A DNA stretch of 64,000 nucleotides from Symbiodinium natans. Its lineage: Eukaryota > Sar > Dinophyceae > Suessiales > Symbiodiniaceae. Every line of letters begins with the position of its first letter. Positions within the stretch are counted from its first letter, which is position 1. The translations under genes and the position numbers were made by a program. The notes under the pieces are model-generated. The model saw only the letters and a program-made list of their open reading frames with translations, made no database searches and was not told the origin of the DNA. The stretch is from assembly GCA_905221605.1 (NCBI GenBank), contig CAJNDS010000446.1, positions 379,743 through 443,742 on the forward strand, written 5' to 3'. This document shows, one piece after another, positions 17,411 through 27,903 of this stretch.

Positions 17411-17799
17411 AATTGGGTCGTTGCAAGGAATGAATCCTGAATTGGATTGAGAAGGTCTTTCGCTCGGGTTTAGGGTTGGAAGTTTAGGGTTCTGGGTTTG
17501 CATCCATCGCTTCTTTTGTCCCAAACACTATGACACCGCGCAGGGCTTTGTCCATATGAAGGAGATGACGGTCGGATGTGGGCACCATGAATCTAGAGCT
17601 CCATATTGAAACGCATTGTACTAGCAAGCCCGTCTTGAGAAACTGCCCATGCGCCACCCCTAAACCGACAAGTCTTGGAAGAGCCTCCCCCCCACCACCA
17701 CCTTGGTTCGACCTACCCTCCGGTCAGGGTGCTGGCATTGTCCATCCCCCCAAAACCTAAACCCCGTAAAGAAACCCAGCAAACCCTCAGCCCAAAACC

Positions 17800-17956
17800 C
17801 ATAACCCCTAACCCCTAACCCCTAAACCCTAAACCCTAAACCCTAAACCCTAAACCCTAAACCCTAAACCCTAAACCCTAAACCCTAAACTCTAAACCCT
17901 AAACCCTAAACCCTAAACCCAAACCTAAACCCCCAAACGCCAAACCCTAAACCCGA
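17800..17956. repeat. CCCTAAA array
   Basis: About 19 units in a near-continuous array with few variants. Confidence 0.95.
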
Positions 17957-18049
17957 ATCGCAGCTGAGCGGCAGTGTGGAATTCATTGGCACCTGAGGGC
18001 TGAGGATCATGGGCCCTTGATAGAGTTTAGGGTTTAGGGTTTAGGGTTT

Positions 18050-18172
18050 TCCTTAATACGGTCCCTAAGGTTCTGAAGTATGGGCCCATGGGTTCCTTTT
18101 AGGGTATATAAGGGGTATATATGGGGTCCCCAACTAAGGGCCCATACTAAGGGACCATGCAACTGTCCTAAG
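18050..18172. mobile_element. M11 MITE-like element
   Basis: Left GGTCCCTAAGGTTCTGAAGT with GTATGGGCCCATG; right GGGCCCATACTAAGGGACC as inverted partner. Relatives at 54650-54795 and possibly 60440-60555. Confidence 0.6.
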
Positions 18173-18194
18173 AAAATCTCTGCCCCAATGGCAG

Positions 18195-18276
18195 GCTGAC
18201 TCACAAGATCTACGACGACAACAAGTTTAACGAGTGCCCCCGCGCGAAGTCAGGGCGACGGGGGCTCCGCTGGGCT
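18195..18276 (+). CDS. Exon of unrecognised gene
   Basis: Acceptor GGCAG, then LTHKIYDDNKFNECPRAKSG and RRGLRWA. Hydrophilic and basic. No family. Confidence 0.5.
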
Positions 18277-18586
18277 CTTGTTTTAGGGTTTAGGGTGTAG
18301 GGTTTTAGGTTGGGGGTTACGCAGGGTTTAGGGTGTTAAGGAACTTGAAAGGCTGATATTTATGGTCCAATTTTATGGTTTACCATAATAAGGTACTATG
18401 GCTTTACTAGAACATAAAGCAGTATGGCTTCCTTATCATGAGGGCTTCCGGGTCTAATCACTGGGCTCTTGCTAAAGAACTGAAAACTTAGTTTCTATAC
18501 TTATGGGTGCCCTGTTTTGGACTTCGTAACCCTAAACCCTAAACCCGGCTAAACCCTAAACCCCCTGTTTCTTCGTAGGGAATGAA

Positions 18587-18642
18587 CCTTTGAAGGATTA
18601 CTTAGGGTACCTCATTCGCTCATGCCCTACTAAGAACCAGCC
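18587..18642. mobile_element. M6 element (short copy)
   Basis: CGTAGGGAATGAACC on the left and CATTCGCTCATGCCCTACTAAGAACC-type right end. Full copies at 42115, 42530 and 50562. Confidence 0.5.
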
Positions 18643-18730
18643 TGTAAACCCTGTGGTGGTAACCTAGTTTACGTTGGGCAAGAACCCATCTTCAGGTAAC
18701 CCTACACAAACCCTAAAGCCTAAAGGGCAG

Positions 18731-18835
18731 GAGATTTTCAGACGTCGCCCGCAGCTGGTAGTGGATGACAGGTATAATTTCAAGGACATCATGTGGTGGC
18801 GACGGAACACTGTTCGAGAGGCCGACGCCCTTCAG
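18731..18835 (+). CDS. Exon of unrecognised gene
   Basis: 35 codons between GGGCAG and CAG|GTTTTA. Reads EIFRRRPQLVVDDRYNFKDI, then MWWRRNTVREADALQ. Well-defined acceptor and donor and strong protein character make it one of the better exons here. No family recognised. Confidence 0.6.
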
Positions 18836-19186
18836 GTTTTAGGGTGCTTTGGCTCCTTCCCCTTAACTACGATACCTTCACGAGAACTCCTTTACGTAAT
18901 CACAGGTTTCCTGGACATAGTGAATTTATAGTGCCATACCTTTGTTGGAGTTGGGCCATTGGTTTCAACAGAGCACAATGACAAGGGGTAGATGGGTTCG
19001 GAGTTTAGGTTGAGTTGGGCCCAGACCCTTCCCGGTCCTTTTCCATGAACTTTGCTCAGGTTGGCCAGGGTTTTGGCATGGGTTGGCATCTTGACGTTGA
19101 CTTCGTGGTTCTGACATGGTCGGAGTAAATTCGGGGAACGGGTCTTATACAGTGGTTTCAGTGGTGTCAACTGTACCTAAATCCCT

Positions 19187-19277
19187 ACTTAGAAGCTCTT
19201 TTGACTTTGTAAGCTTACAAACCCCATAAGCCACCTTGCTACCCTACTGACTAAGTCAAAAGGACTTCCAAGTAGTT
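19187..19277. mobile_element. M10 MITE-like element
   Basis: Left ACTTAGAAGCTCTTTTGACT; right AAGTCAAAAGGACTTCCAAGT as inverted partner. A second copy is at 36123-36238. Confidence 0.7.
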
Positions 19278-19482
19278 CCCTAAACCCTAAACCGTAAACC
19301 CTAAACCCCAAAACCCACACGCACGCACAAGGGCTTAAGCAAAAAACAAAAAAGACCCTAAGCCCGAAACCCTAAACCCGATACCCCAAACCCTAAACCC
19401 GATACCCCAAACCCTAAACCCTAAACCCTAAACCCTTAACCCTTATAAACCCTAAACCCTAAACCCTAAACCCGAAGCCCAG

Positions 19483-19566
19483 GGACTCAGCGAGTCCAAC
19501 TACCCATTTGGCGACTGGAACGCCACGGAGGGTCCATGGCCGGCCTTTGAGTGGTGCGCTTCCCCT
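19483..19566 (+). CDS. Exon of unrecognised gene
   Basis: Acceptor CCCAG, then GLSESNYPFGDWNATEGPWP and AFEWCA. Aromatic-rich; looks extracellular. No family. Confidence 0.55.
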
Positions 19567-19579
19567 CCCTCCCGAGCTG

Positions 19580-19650
19580 CGGTTTAGGGTTTAGGGTTTA
19601 GGGTTTAGGGTTTAGGGTTTAGGGTTTAGGGTTTAGGGTTTAGGGATCTA
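19580..19650. repeat. TTTAGGG tract
   Basis: About 10 pure units in the intron after the exon at 19483. Confidence 0.95.
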
Positions 19651-19914
19651 CGGATCTAGGGCTGAGCGGGTTGAGGGGCTTTGTTTTGTGATTTCAAGGG
19701 GCTTTGGTGTCTTGAGGGGGGTTGGGGTTTAGCCAGACGGCCAGTAGTACCGTCCTTCAGCTTTGTTCGAGGTTGGTTCATTTTTTCTGAGCCCAAAAAT
19801 ATGAGCAAAGGGTGCCCTGTTTAGGGTTTAGGGTTCAGGGTTCAGGGTTATTGTGCAAGGTTTAGGGTTTAGGATTTCAGGGTTTATTCCGATTTCCTAA
19901 GCCCTTTGGGTCAA

Positions 19915-19978
19915 GGCTGGCATGTCATGGACAAACACCGACACCACAGTCCCGCTCGGAGCCTTTCAGCAAACATCT
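19915..19978 (+). CDS. Exon of unrecognised gene
   Basis: Reads AGMSWTNTDTTVPLGAFQQT and ends at a strong donor, TCT|GTAAGG. Confidence 0.5.
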
Positions 19979-19988
19979 GTAAGGCAGT

Positions 19989-20085
19989 TATAGGGTCCTT
20001 ACGGGAGGGGGGTTCAAGGGGGTTATACAACCCAAGGTTCCCTAATAGTCCCCACTAAGCTTCGTTAACACCTACCCTATAAACA
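19989..20085. mobile_element. M5 element
   Basis: TATAGGGTCCTTACGGGAGG, GGGGTTCAAGGGGG and CCCAAGGTTCCCTAATAG; same family as 43241 and 49872. Confidence 0.55.
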
Positions 20086-20090
20086 AGTGC

Positions 20091-20232
20091 TGATGTAAGC
20101 GTACAGGTTTAGGGTTTTGGGTTTAGGGTTTAGGGGGGGCTGAAGAACGCAACGCCTGCTTTATACAGGCTCCCGAAGAATCCGACAAGGGGCTCGTGCA
20201 AGCGTACAGGTTTAGGGTTTAGGGGTTAGGAT
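20091..20232. repeat. Local duplication around GCAAGCGTACAGG
   Basis: GCTGATGTAAGCGTACAGGT (20091) and GCTCGTGCAAGCGTACAGGT (20191), each followed by a TTTAGGG tract. Either a 100-bp tandem duplication or a telomere tract flanked by target duplication. Between them is an open segment that may be a small exon. Confidence 0.6.
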
Positions 20233-20315
20233 TTAGGGTTTAGAAGGTTTGGGGGTAGGTTTGGACTCCCGAAGGTTGGGTGCCCCATGCACCTTCCCCT
20301 CTCCTCCTCCGGCAG

Positions 20316-20379
20316 GTACGGCTACAGCATGGTTCCGGAGGCAACTTGGTTTCGACCCTACGCAAAACAGTGCCCTGAG
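20316..20379 (+). CDS. Exon of unrecognised gene
   Basis: Polypyrimidine tract and GGCAG acceptor, then YGYSMVPEATWFRPYAKQCP. Good splice context. The exons at 24262 and 24895 open the same way (CAG|GTAC). Confidence 0.6.
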
Positions 20380-20631
20380 CGTTTAGCGTTTTCAGAGGTT
20401 TCGGATTTCGGGCCCCTAAACCCTAGCCCCTAAACCCTAGACCCTAAACCTTAAACCCTGAACCCTAAACCCGGGGGCTTGGGGGTTGGGGGGCGGGGGT
20501 TCGAGGGCGTAAGTTTAGGGATCTCGCTGTGTCCGAGCCAGGATTTCCTCTTCCGGGACATTGGGCTTTGCCACCCTTTACAATAAGCCACAGGTCAAAC
20601 ACCACAATTACTTTCTTACCTCGTAACACAT

Positions 20632-20918
20632 GCAGGCTATCTCACCCTTGCTGGGTCCCATACAGTGGCATTCTTGGAGCAGCATGAGGCAGTGCCCAAG
20701 AGAGCAATCCCATGTGGCATGCCATCGCAGGGGGGGTGGGTGTGGACTGTCATTTCACCCTCGGTGGAGGAAGCCATGCCGATGCGGCCTGGGTTCCTCC
20801 AGGCAGCCTTGAATCGAACTCCATCCCGAAGTCCGTCAACGAGTTGGAGGTGGCCCTTCATTGGCATCCTTCTTTGCCGGGCCAGAGCAGGAAGCGTTTG
20901 TATCTGCAAGGCTGCTAG
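20632..20918 (+). CDS. Possible longer exon, unknown product
   Basis: About 290 bp of repeat-free sequence open in two frames. One reads GYLTLAGSHTVAFLEQHEAV...; the other reads VGVDCHFTLGGGSHADAAWV... and stops at 20916. Which is coding cannot be decided by eye. No domain recognised. Polypyrimidine sequence precedes it at about 20610. Confidence 0.4.
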
Positions 20919-20939
20919 GCCTAAAGCCCAAACAGGCCC

Positions 20940-21212
20940 TAAGCTCCAACCCCCCCCCCCCCCCCCCTTACCCCAAACCCAAACCCCTCCCCCAAACCCT
21001 ACACCCTAAACCCTCCATAAACCCTAAACCCGCCCAAGCCCTAAACCCTAAACCCCAACCCTCATCCCCCCGAGCCCTCAAACGTAAATCCTAACTCCCC
21101 TCCAAGCCGGAACCCTAAACCCCCCCAAGCCCTCAACTCAACCCTCAACCCTAAACCCTAAGCCCTAAGCCCTAAGCCCTAAACCCTAAACCCAAAACCC
21201 TAAACCCTGACT
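20940..21212. repeat. C-run and degenerate CCCTAAA region
   Basis: A C-run followed by C-rich telomere-derived sequence with CCCAAA variants. No gene seen. Confidence 0.8.
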
Positions 21213-21256
21213 TGGTATAGGGGGGCTTGCAAAGCTTAAGCTGCTCAGCTCCGCAG

Positions 21257-21361
21257 GACCCGGGTCTGACGTACCTTGGCCCTTGGGCACAGTACACCTT
21301 TCCGCAGAAGGAGTACAGCCTGGAGGAACTCGATGCTTGGCTTGGAGTTCGATATCCTAAG
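21257..21361 (+). CDS. Exon of unrecognised gene
   Basis: Acceptor CCGCAG, then DPGLTYLGPWAQYTFPQKEY and SLEELDAWLGVRYPK. 35 codons with clear protein character. No family recognised. Followed by degenerate C-rich sequence. Confidence 0.6.
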
Positions 21362-21763
21362 AGCCCCCAAACCCTTACATAACCCCTAAATCCTAGATTC
21401 TAATCCCCAAAACCCTTTCACCCCTACTCCCTAAACCCCCTTAACCCTTCAGCCCCTCAGCCCTGAACCCCCTGAACCCCTAAGCCGCTAGACCTAAGCC
21501 CCTCAAATCTAGGATATCCCCCTTAAACCCCAAACCCGGAACCCTAAACCACTAAACCCCTTAAGCCCCAACCCCTAAAGCAAGGCAACAGAAGGGATGA
21601 AACACCTTGCTCTTCTTTAGGTTGTTGATTGGGATGTCGTGCCTTAAACCTTATCCTAAGGTTTATGATTTAGGGTGTAGGGGTGTAGGGGTTTAGGGTT
21701 TAGGGTTGAGGGGTTAGGGTTTAGGGGGATTTGGGCTACTAATAGGGTTTAGGGTTTCATCAG

Positions 21764-21822
21764 GCTTGGCGGTCCATTCTATGTCCTTCTTCCGGGTGTG
21801 TTTCTACATGATGGACAAGCAG
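21764..21822 (+). CDS. Exon of unrecognised gene
   Basis: Acceptor ATCAG, then LAVHSMSFFRVCFYMMDKQ. Donor CAG|GTACCT, the same donor motif as ankyrin exon 1. Confidence 0.6.
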
Positions 21823-22049
21823 GTACCTTAAATACGCCCCTGCAATCGCTGGTCTATCTGGACCCTAGACCCTACATAGCCCTAAACCCTAAACCCTAAA
21901 CCCTAAACGCTGCATGCTGCCAGTCTGCCCTTTACGCCGAAAGCCCAGGACCCTAAACCCCTTCTACCCTAAACTTTGAACCCGGACCCATGAACCCTGA
22001 ACCCTGAACCCTAAACCCTAAACCCTACCCCTCCCACTTCTTCTTTCAG

Positions 22050-22158
22050 CCACCGAGTCCTTCTGCACGACCGGACAAAGCTGTGTCGACGTGCCTGTGG
22101 CCCCGTGATGCCGGCGGAGCTTGCGACACTAAGCCCTATCGACCTGATCTTTGTCATG
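22050..22158 (+). CDS. Exon of unrecognised gene
   Basis: Strong polypyrimidine tract (CCCACTTCTTCTTTCAG), then HRVLLHDRTKLCRRACGPVM and PAELATLSPIDLIFVM before GTGGGG. The best acceptor in the window. No family recognised. Confidence 0.6.
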
Positions 22159-22355
22159 GTGGGGCAACATGTTGCATTTGTTAAGGGTATTTTTAAGGGT
22201 ACTTAAACTCAACAAGGAAGGCATTTTTTCATACTGTCCCAACCATGAACTAGTGATGTTTTGGGGTTTAGAGCCAGAGTCTGAGGGTTTAGGGTTTCGT
22301 CTTCCCAACGAGAAGCCATGAGGGCTGGGTCACGATTTGTTCAGAATCAAAGACT

Positions 22356-22465
22356 AGGATGCCCGGTAGCACCCTTATTCCCTTTTGTGGGTTTAGGTTC
22401 CCTTCTAAACCTCTTTTAAGCAAAGAAGGACACCCTTTTTAATCCTAGGTTACTAGGCAACCCAG
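22356..22465. mobile_element. M9 MITE-like element
   Basis: Left CTAGGATGCCCGGTAGCACC; right TCCTAGGTTACTAGGCAACC. About 110 bp. The copy at 48643 is inserted inside an M1 element. Confidence 0.6.
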
Positions 22466-22654
22466 AAGATTTAAGCCGAATGGGCAAGAGAATCCCAAAC
22501 TGCCAGGCCGAGACCAAGCGACTGAAACGAAGCCCTAATCCCTCAACGCTGCGCCCTAAACCCTAAACCCTAAACCCTAAACCCTAAACCCTAAACCCTA
22601 AACCCTAAACCCTAAGCCTTACCAAAATCCCTCAACGCTGGGACCCTGAGTCCC

Positions 22655-22765
22655 CGCTCGGGGCATGGGCTACTCCTGCGCGGCAGGTCTCCCAGATATC
22701 TGCACACCGCCGTCCTGCCCTGCCCTCGGACGGGCGGCTTCGTGTTTCGGGCGGCTTCGTGAAGC
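22655..22765 (+). CDS. Possible exon, unknown product
   Basis: GC-rich, repeat-free; one open frame reads GMGYSCAAGLPDICTPPSCP (Cys-rich). The frame is uncertain. Confidence 0.3.
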
Positions 22766-22779
22766 CCAAGACCCTCCGA

Positions 22780-23042
22780 CCCTTCAAACCCTAAATCCCC
22801 AAACCCCTAAACCCTAAACCCCTAATTACACCCTAAACCCTAAACCCTAAACCCTAAACCCTAAACCCTAAACCCTAAACCCTAAACCCTAAACCCTAAA
22901 CCCCTATCATAAGCCCTTAAAGCGCCCTGCCACCTTGAGCCCTAAGCTCTAGACCCTAACCAACAAACAAAGGGTTTAGGGTTTAGGGTTTAGGGTTTAG
23001 GGTTTAGGGTTTAGGGTTTAGGGTTTAGGGTTTAGGGTTTAA
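22780..23042. repeat. CCCTAAA array, then TTTAGGG array
   Basis: C-rich array 22820-22905 and G-rich array 22974-23041, separated by about 70 bp: an inverted pair. Confidence 0.95.
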
Positions 23043-24240
23043 GAAGAGCCGCGGGGTTCCTTCCCCTTGCCCAATTCAGAAACCAAAACAGACATCACAC
23101 GAAAAGCTCTAGGGTTTAGGGTTGAGGGTTGCGCTGGTTTAGGGTTCAGGGTTTAGGGTAAGAACAAACGGGGTCTTATACAGCGACTCTACAGGGCCCA
23201 TGCATATACTACTGTGGGTTTTGGGGTACTATGCTTTACTACTTTGCTTTTTTTTTTGGTTGTGGGTTCCTATGATAGCTACTTATCCGTAAAAGTATAT
23301 CGTTTTTTTTTTTTTCAGGGTCTACTTCAAAGTAGGGTTATTGAGGTAGATGGATTCTTAAGGTACTAGAGATGATGTGCGCGTTGTGCAAAGCGTGGGG
23401 CTACAAAGCTTACCGGTTCTTACTCGGGAGTTAGTATTCCCGATATAATCCTTTACAGGGTGATGTAGGGACATTTTATTGGGGCACCTCATTCCATAAT
23501 TCCCGACTACTGTAAGAACTCGCAAGAAGAAGAAGAAGAATAAGAAGAAGAAGAAGGTACCATAATGGAGACCACAACGGGCCCCCATCCCAGACTCCCA
23601 GACCTCAACTGATTGAGGGTGGAGGATTAAATGTGTACCTTGGACTCTCTTTACCTACAGTTTAGTAGTAACCTACCCTAGCAAAGAAGGTATAACCCAT
23701 AAAACTGTAGGAAAAGTAGGGTTTGGGGCTTAGGGCTTCGGGCTTAGTGCCTTTTAGGATTTAGGGTGTAGGGTTTAGGGCCTAGGGTTGCGAAGCCCCA
23801 GCTGGAGCTACCCCTGCAGTCGTTTGGATTTCGGGTTTGTGGTTTGGGGTTTAGGGTTTAGGGTTTAGGGTTTACGAAAGCCCCCTTAGTTTGGAGTTGG
23901 TGTTTTTTTGGGGGGGTTTGAGGGCAGCCTTTTTAAAGTTGGGGTTCAAGTTCAAGTTTTTGGGCTTAGGGTAACTTTTTCTTGAGTTGTGTAGGCTCAT
24001 CGCTGGATAGTCCGCATGAGGACGTTGCAATTTACACGACATGGGCATTCCCCTCCTGCATCTCCCACATCTATTCTTCAAAACCACAACAAGGGACCCC
24101 CTCAACCACAAACCCCTGAACCCTAATCGTTTTTTCAGGGTTTAGGGTTTTAGGGTTTAGGTTTTGAGGCTTTAGGGTTTAGGGTTGTGGTCCCAGTGTA
24201 GTGTTTTTCCGTACGTAAGCTGTACTTCTAACTGGGGTGA
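23043..24240. other. Stretch without a firm gene
   Basis: Contains a (GAA)n run at 23524-23556, an M4-type copy at 23639-23718 (ACCTACAG and CTGTAGG arms), TTTAGGG tracts near 23853 and 24137, and an open but unsupported segment at 23992-24100. Confidence 0.5.
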
Positions 24241-24261
24241 GGGGGGACGCCTTCACTGCAG

Positions 24262-24326
24262 GTACTACACCTGGGACTTCGAACAGCATGCGCGCAAGTG
24301 CCACGTCAGAGCTCGCTTGCGGGGAA
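24262..24326 (+). CDS. Exon of unrecognised gene
   Basis: Acceptor CTGCAG, then YYTWDFEQHARKCHVRARLR. No family. Confidence 0.55.
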
Positions 24327-24542
24327 TTTAGGCCTTGGGGTTGAGGTGTCTAGGGTTTCGTGCATAACCCCTGAACCCTAATCGTGTCCTTAGGGTTTTA
24401 GGGTTTACGGTTTGGAGTTTTAGGGTTTAGGGTTGTGGTCCCAGTCTATTGTGTTTGTTTTTGGGTGAGCGATTTCGGGGTTTAAGGTTTGAGCGTGCGG
24501 GGCTTAGGGTTTGAGGTACATGGACCCCTATTCTGTTTGCAG

Positions 24543-24604
24543 GACTTGGGATTCGGTTTCTTTGGCGCCCAAGGGCGTAAGGGGAACAAAGAGCTCGGAG
24601 CTTT
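24543..24604 (+). CDS. Exon abutting an M1 element
   Basis: Acceptor TTGCAG near 24542, then LGFGFFGAQGRKGNKELGAF. The M1 element begins immediately at its 3' end, so the element supplies the intron start. Confidence 0.5.
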
Positions 24605-24745
24605 CTTGGAGGTTCATGGTACTTGTTAACCAATTGTTTAACTGTACTTATAGCTGTACTTATGACCATATTGGGGCACTTAAGGGGCTTATAAGTGGGT
24701 TGAAGTACAGGTAAAATTGGCTAATAATTGCCATGAACCTCCAAA
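24605..24745. mobile_element. M1 MITE-like element
   Basis: CTTGGAGGTTCATGGTACTT at the left and CCATGAACCTCCAA at the right; inner arms TTAACCAATTG and AAAATTGGCTAA also pair. About 140 bp, palindromic, non-coding. Confidence 0.8.
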
Positions 24746-24779
24746 TGGGGGGCTGGGAAACCGCGATACGGGGAGGAGT

Positions 24780-24856
24780 GAGGGTTTAGGGTTTAGGGTT
24801 TAGGGTTTAGGGTTTAGGGTTTAGGGTTTAGGGTTTAGGGTTTAGGGTTTAGGGTT
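24780..24856. repeat. TTTAGGG tract
   Basis: About 11 pure units, 40 bp upstream of the next exon. Confidence 0.95.
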
Positions 24857-24894
24857 GCTTCGGGGTCAATCCTCCAGCCCTGCGTGTTCCGCAG

Positions 24895-24970
24895 GTACCT
24901 CTGCGATGCGAAGCCCGAGTGTGGCGGGACTCCCAGAAGTCGGAGGGCGTGCATCTTTCTCCCCTGGATT
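24895..24970 (+). CDS. Exon of unrecognised gene
   Basis: Acceptor CCGCAG, then YLCDAKPECGGTPRSRRACI. Cys-rich. No family. Confidence 0.5.
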
Positions 24971-25086
24971 CTACCCCCTTAGGCCCCAAGTGCGGGGTTT
25001 AGGGTTTAATGTGTAGGGTTTAGGGTTTAGGGTTTAGGGTTTAGGGTTTAGGGTTTAGGGTTTAGGGCTACGGGTTTAGGGCTACG

Positions 25087-25200
25087 GGTTCATGGGTACT
25101 TAGAACCCCAGTTCTATCTGTACTTATAAGCCCCCTAAGTCCTTCAAGTAGGTTTTCAGTAGACTTGTAATAGGGGTAAGAAGTCCCATGAACCTCCAAG
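25087..25200. mobile_element. M1 element fused to TTTAGGG tract
   Basis: The right end CCATGAACCTCCAAG is intact; the left end begins only at GGTTCATGG, directly after a TTTAGGG/TTTAGGGCTACGGG tract (25017-25085), so the left terminus has been replaced. Confidence 0.7.
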
Positions 25201-25331
25201 TGGTTCTTAGTAGGGAATGAGAAAGAATTAGGGCCCTGTACATATTCTCCTGTTTACAGGTCAAGGGGTACGGGGTTGGGGTACTCTTAGATATGGGTCT
25301 GACATGGGTAAGGGACTAAAGGAGGGACCCT

Positions 25332-25468
25332 TAGAAGGGACCTTAGGGGTTTTTTTACTTCGGTAATTTTATAGGGGCTATATAAGGAAAATACCTAGGG
25401 GTTAGAAGGGACCTTAGGGGTTATTTACTTCGGTATATAGGGGCTATATAAGGAAAAATACATAGGGG
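25332..25468. repeat. Tandem duplication of a 70-bp segment
   Basis: AGAAGGGACCTTAGGGGTT through ATAGGGGCTATATAAGGAAA occurs twice with a few differences. Probably an internally duplicated MITE-like element. Confidence 0.75.
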
Positions 25469-25490
25469 TTGTAGCCTCTTTCTCCCACAG

Positions 25491-25555
25491 CGAGCGGAGC
25501 TCCCAAAGCCCGAAGCTCCCTCGAAGGCCTCACAACGCCTTGGTAGCAGTGGTAC
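25491..25555 (+). CDS. Possible exon, unknown product
   Basis: Acceptor TTCTCCCACAG, then RAELPKPEAPSKASQRLGSS. A T-run follows. Good acceptor, no family. Confidence 0.4.
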
Positions 25556-25559
25556 CTCC

Positions 25560-26690
25560 TTTTCCTTTTTTTTTTTTTTTTTTTTTTTTTTGGGGGGGGG
25601 TTTAGGGTTTAGGGTTTAGGGTTTAGGGTTTAGGGTTTAGGGTTTAGGGTTAGGGGTGGTTCCCTTGTAAAGTGACCAGCCCCTGAACAGGGGTTCACTT
25701 CTTGTAATATGGTTACTGGGCTACCAAGAACTCCCTATGGAGCCATGAGCCCCTAAGTGTGTGTCGGGGCCTGGGGTCTAGGGATTTCGGGTTTCGGGTA
25801 TAGGGTTCGTTCAGGGTTTAGGGTTTAGGGGTTAGGGATTTAGGGTTTAGGGTTCTAGGGTTTAGGAGGCTCAGCCCCAATACACCGGAGAGAGGACGAC
25901 CTGACATGAATAAGGTGCCGACTGCCTGAGCAACCTGACCTGCAGTGGCCCCAGAGGGGCTTCGGGCTTGAAAGGGGTTTGGGGTGGAAGGTTTCGGGTT
26001 TGAGGTTTTAGGGTTTTTAGGGTTTAGGGTGTGGGGTTGAGGCTTAGGTCAATTTTTTGTTCAGGGTTTTTGGCAGGGTTTGGGGTTTAGGGTTGTGGCA
26101 GTGTTTGGGGCGTAGGCTTTTTTTAGCAGGGGTTAGGATTTAGGGTCGTGGCATTGTTTGTGGCTCAGAGTTTTAGTCGGGTTTGGGGTGTTGGAGGCTT
26201 GGGCTTTGAGAGTTGAAGAGTTTTACGAGTGCTTACTAAGGGTTTGGGGTTTTACTGGGGTTTTTGGTTGTGGGGCTTTGGGGTCTGAGGTTCACGGGGG
26301 TTCAGGTTTTTGTTGACAAGGGTTTAGGGTTTAGGGTTTAGGGTTTAGGGTTTAGGGTTTAGGGTTTAGGGTTTTTAATGAATATAGTTTGGAGGAGGGC
26401 CTTGGATTCCATAGTCTGTCCTTGGATTCCATAGTCTGTCCCTACGAAGAGTAAGAGTCCATCCCGTTTCGCATAGTGTTTAGGGTTTAGGGTTTAGGGG
26501 TTTAGGGGTTTAGGGTTTAGGGTTTAGGGTTTAGGGTTTAGGGTTTAGGGCTGCAGATGAAATATGCAGCAGAAATTCCTGTTGGGTCTTTTGGTTTCCT
26601 TCCCAGGAGGATCCAAAGAGTAGAGCCCCCACATAGTACCCTAAGCTACTGTCGGGTCATTCTTAGGAACCCTTCAGGGCATCTGCTTGG
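25560..26690. other. Stretch without a firm gene
   Basis: T-run 25566-25590, TTTAGGG tracts (25599-25650, 26320-26372, 26475-26550), degenerate G-rich sequence (25960-26310), and a CCTTGGATTCCATAGTCTGT repeat doubled at 26399-26440. No convincing exon. Confidence 0.6.
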
Positions 26691-26790
26691 GGGTTCCCAC
26701 TGTTGCTAACAGTCCTTCGTAGGGATTATAGTGCCCTCCATTATAGTCCCCATGAAGGACTGGTAGTAGAAGGGGGAACCCCTAAAACCC
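26691..26790. mobile_element. M2-related element
   Basis: GGGGGTTCCCACTGTTGCTA on the left pairs with GGTAGTAGAAGGGGGAACCCC on the right; core AACAGTCCTTCGTAGGGATT. Confidence 0.65.
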
Positions 26791-27226
26791 TAAACCCTAA
26801 ACCCTAAACCCTAAACCATCTACTTGTTGGATCCTCCCAGCAGTCTGGGTTGGGTTCCTTCGCGGCTTTGTGTTTAAGGCTTGGGGCTTGAAACCTTAAC
26901 ATGGGCCCTTGAGAGGGGACCCTGTGTAGGGTTTAGGGTTTGGGGTTTAGGGTTTAGGGTTTAGGGTTTAGGGTTTAGGGTTTAGGGTTTACCCCCATAC
27001 AAATTGAGGGCCCAGACGTCAGAACCCTTTCAAGGAGTTAGGGACCATGTTCAGTGCCCGGGAAACTAGCCTACGATGCGGGCTTATACCATTCCAAAGT
27101 AGACGGGGCTTTCTTCCAGCCCTTTGGGAGGATCCAGCAAGTAGATCCCCTGAAGGTTTCCTAGGGTACCGTTTTGAAGTTCTATTGTGTGGATCCTTCC
27201 AGAAATCTAGGGATGGTTGCCTTTAG

Positions 27227-27311
27227 GCCTTGGTGGCAACAGCTACTACGACAACAACTTCTACTTCCGCTCCAGCACTTTCGAGCAAAGCCGGCGCAAG
27301 TTGCTGGAGCG
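27227..27311 (+). CDS. Exon of unrecognised gene
   Basis: Reads GGNSYYDNNFYFRSSTFEQS, then RRKLLER. The end GGGAGCT recurs after the next TTTAGGG tract, at the start of the following exon. Confidence 0.6.
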
Positions 27312-27328
27312 GGGAGCTAGGGCTGAGG

Positions 27329-27386
27329 GTTGAGGGTTTAGGGTTTAGGGTTTAGGGTTTAGGGTTTAGGGTTTAGGGTTTAGGGA
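27329..27386. repeat. TTTAGGG tract in intron
   Basis: About 8 units. The enclosing intron is bounded by GGGAGCT at 27312-27318 and 27469-27475. Confidence 0.9.
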
Positions 27387-27468
27387 TGGGTCGGGGGCCA
27401 TGCCTAGGAACTATTGAGGCTCTGAGAGGCCGTATGTGTCAGGGCGGCACGGCCTTTCTTTTGCAGAA

Positions 27469-27508
27469 GGGAGCTGAATGAAGTTGCCATGAAGTGGATA
27501 CGTGTAGG
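27469..27508 (+). CDS. Micro-exon of unrecognised gene
   Basis: After TTTTGCAGAA it reads ELNEVAMKWIR. Joined to the previous exon it gives RRKLLERELNEVAMKWI, a smooth helical segment. Confidence 0.5.
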
Positions 27509-27593
27509 GTTTTTGGGTTTAGGGTTCAGGGTTCAGGTGTGGGGCAGTGGGGCTTGGGGGTTGAGGTTTAGGGTTGAATTAGGGCATATCTAG

Positions 27594-27647
27594 TTCCCGT
27601 GGAACAACAACCCATTCTGGCACTTCTGGCAGCTTCTGACACCTTGA
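27594..27647 (+). CDS. Short exon, possible C-terminus
   Basis: Reads FPWNNNPFWHFWQLLTP and then TGA. Very aromatic. Could be the C-terminal exon of the gene carrying the exons at 27227 and 27469. Confidence 0.4.
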   Translation, partial: FPWNNNPFWHFWQLLTP

Positions 27648-27805
27648 TGAAGAGGGTTGAAAGGCCTCAGGGTTTAGGGGTGAACGGGTTTAGGGTTCTA
27701 GGGTAGGGAGTGTAGGCGGTTTAGGGGGTTTAGGGGCGTTTAGGGGCGTTTAGGGGGTTTAGGGGTTTAGGGTTTAAGGGTTCAGGGTGTTGCGCTCGGG
27801 GGCCC

Positions 27806-27903
27806 CCGCCCGAAACTGTCTCGCGCCAGTGGCGATGACGGCGGTGCCATCGCCCCCCGCGATCTGGCTTTCGTGGACCGCCGGTGCTTCGTTGGGTTCA
27901 GTC
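27806..27903 (+). CDS. Putative exon, unknown product
   Basis: GC-rich island reading KLSRASGDDGGAIAPRDLAF, then VDRRCFVGFSHM. Protein-like. No family. Confidence 0.45.
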
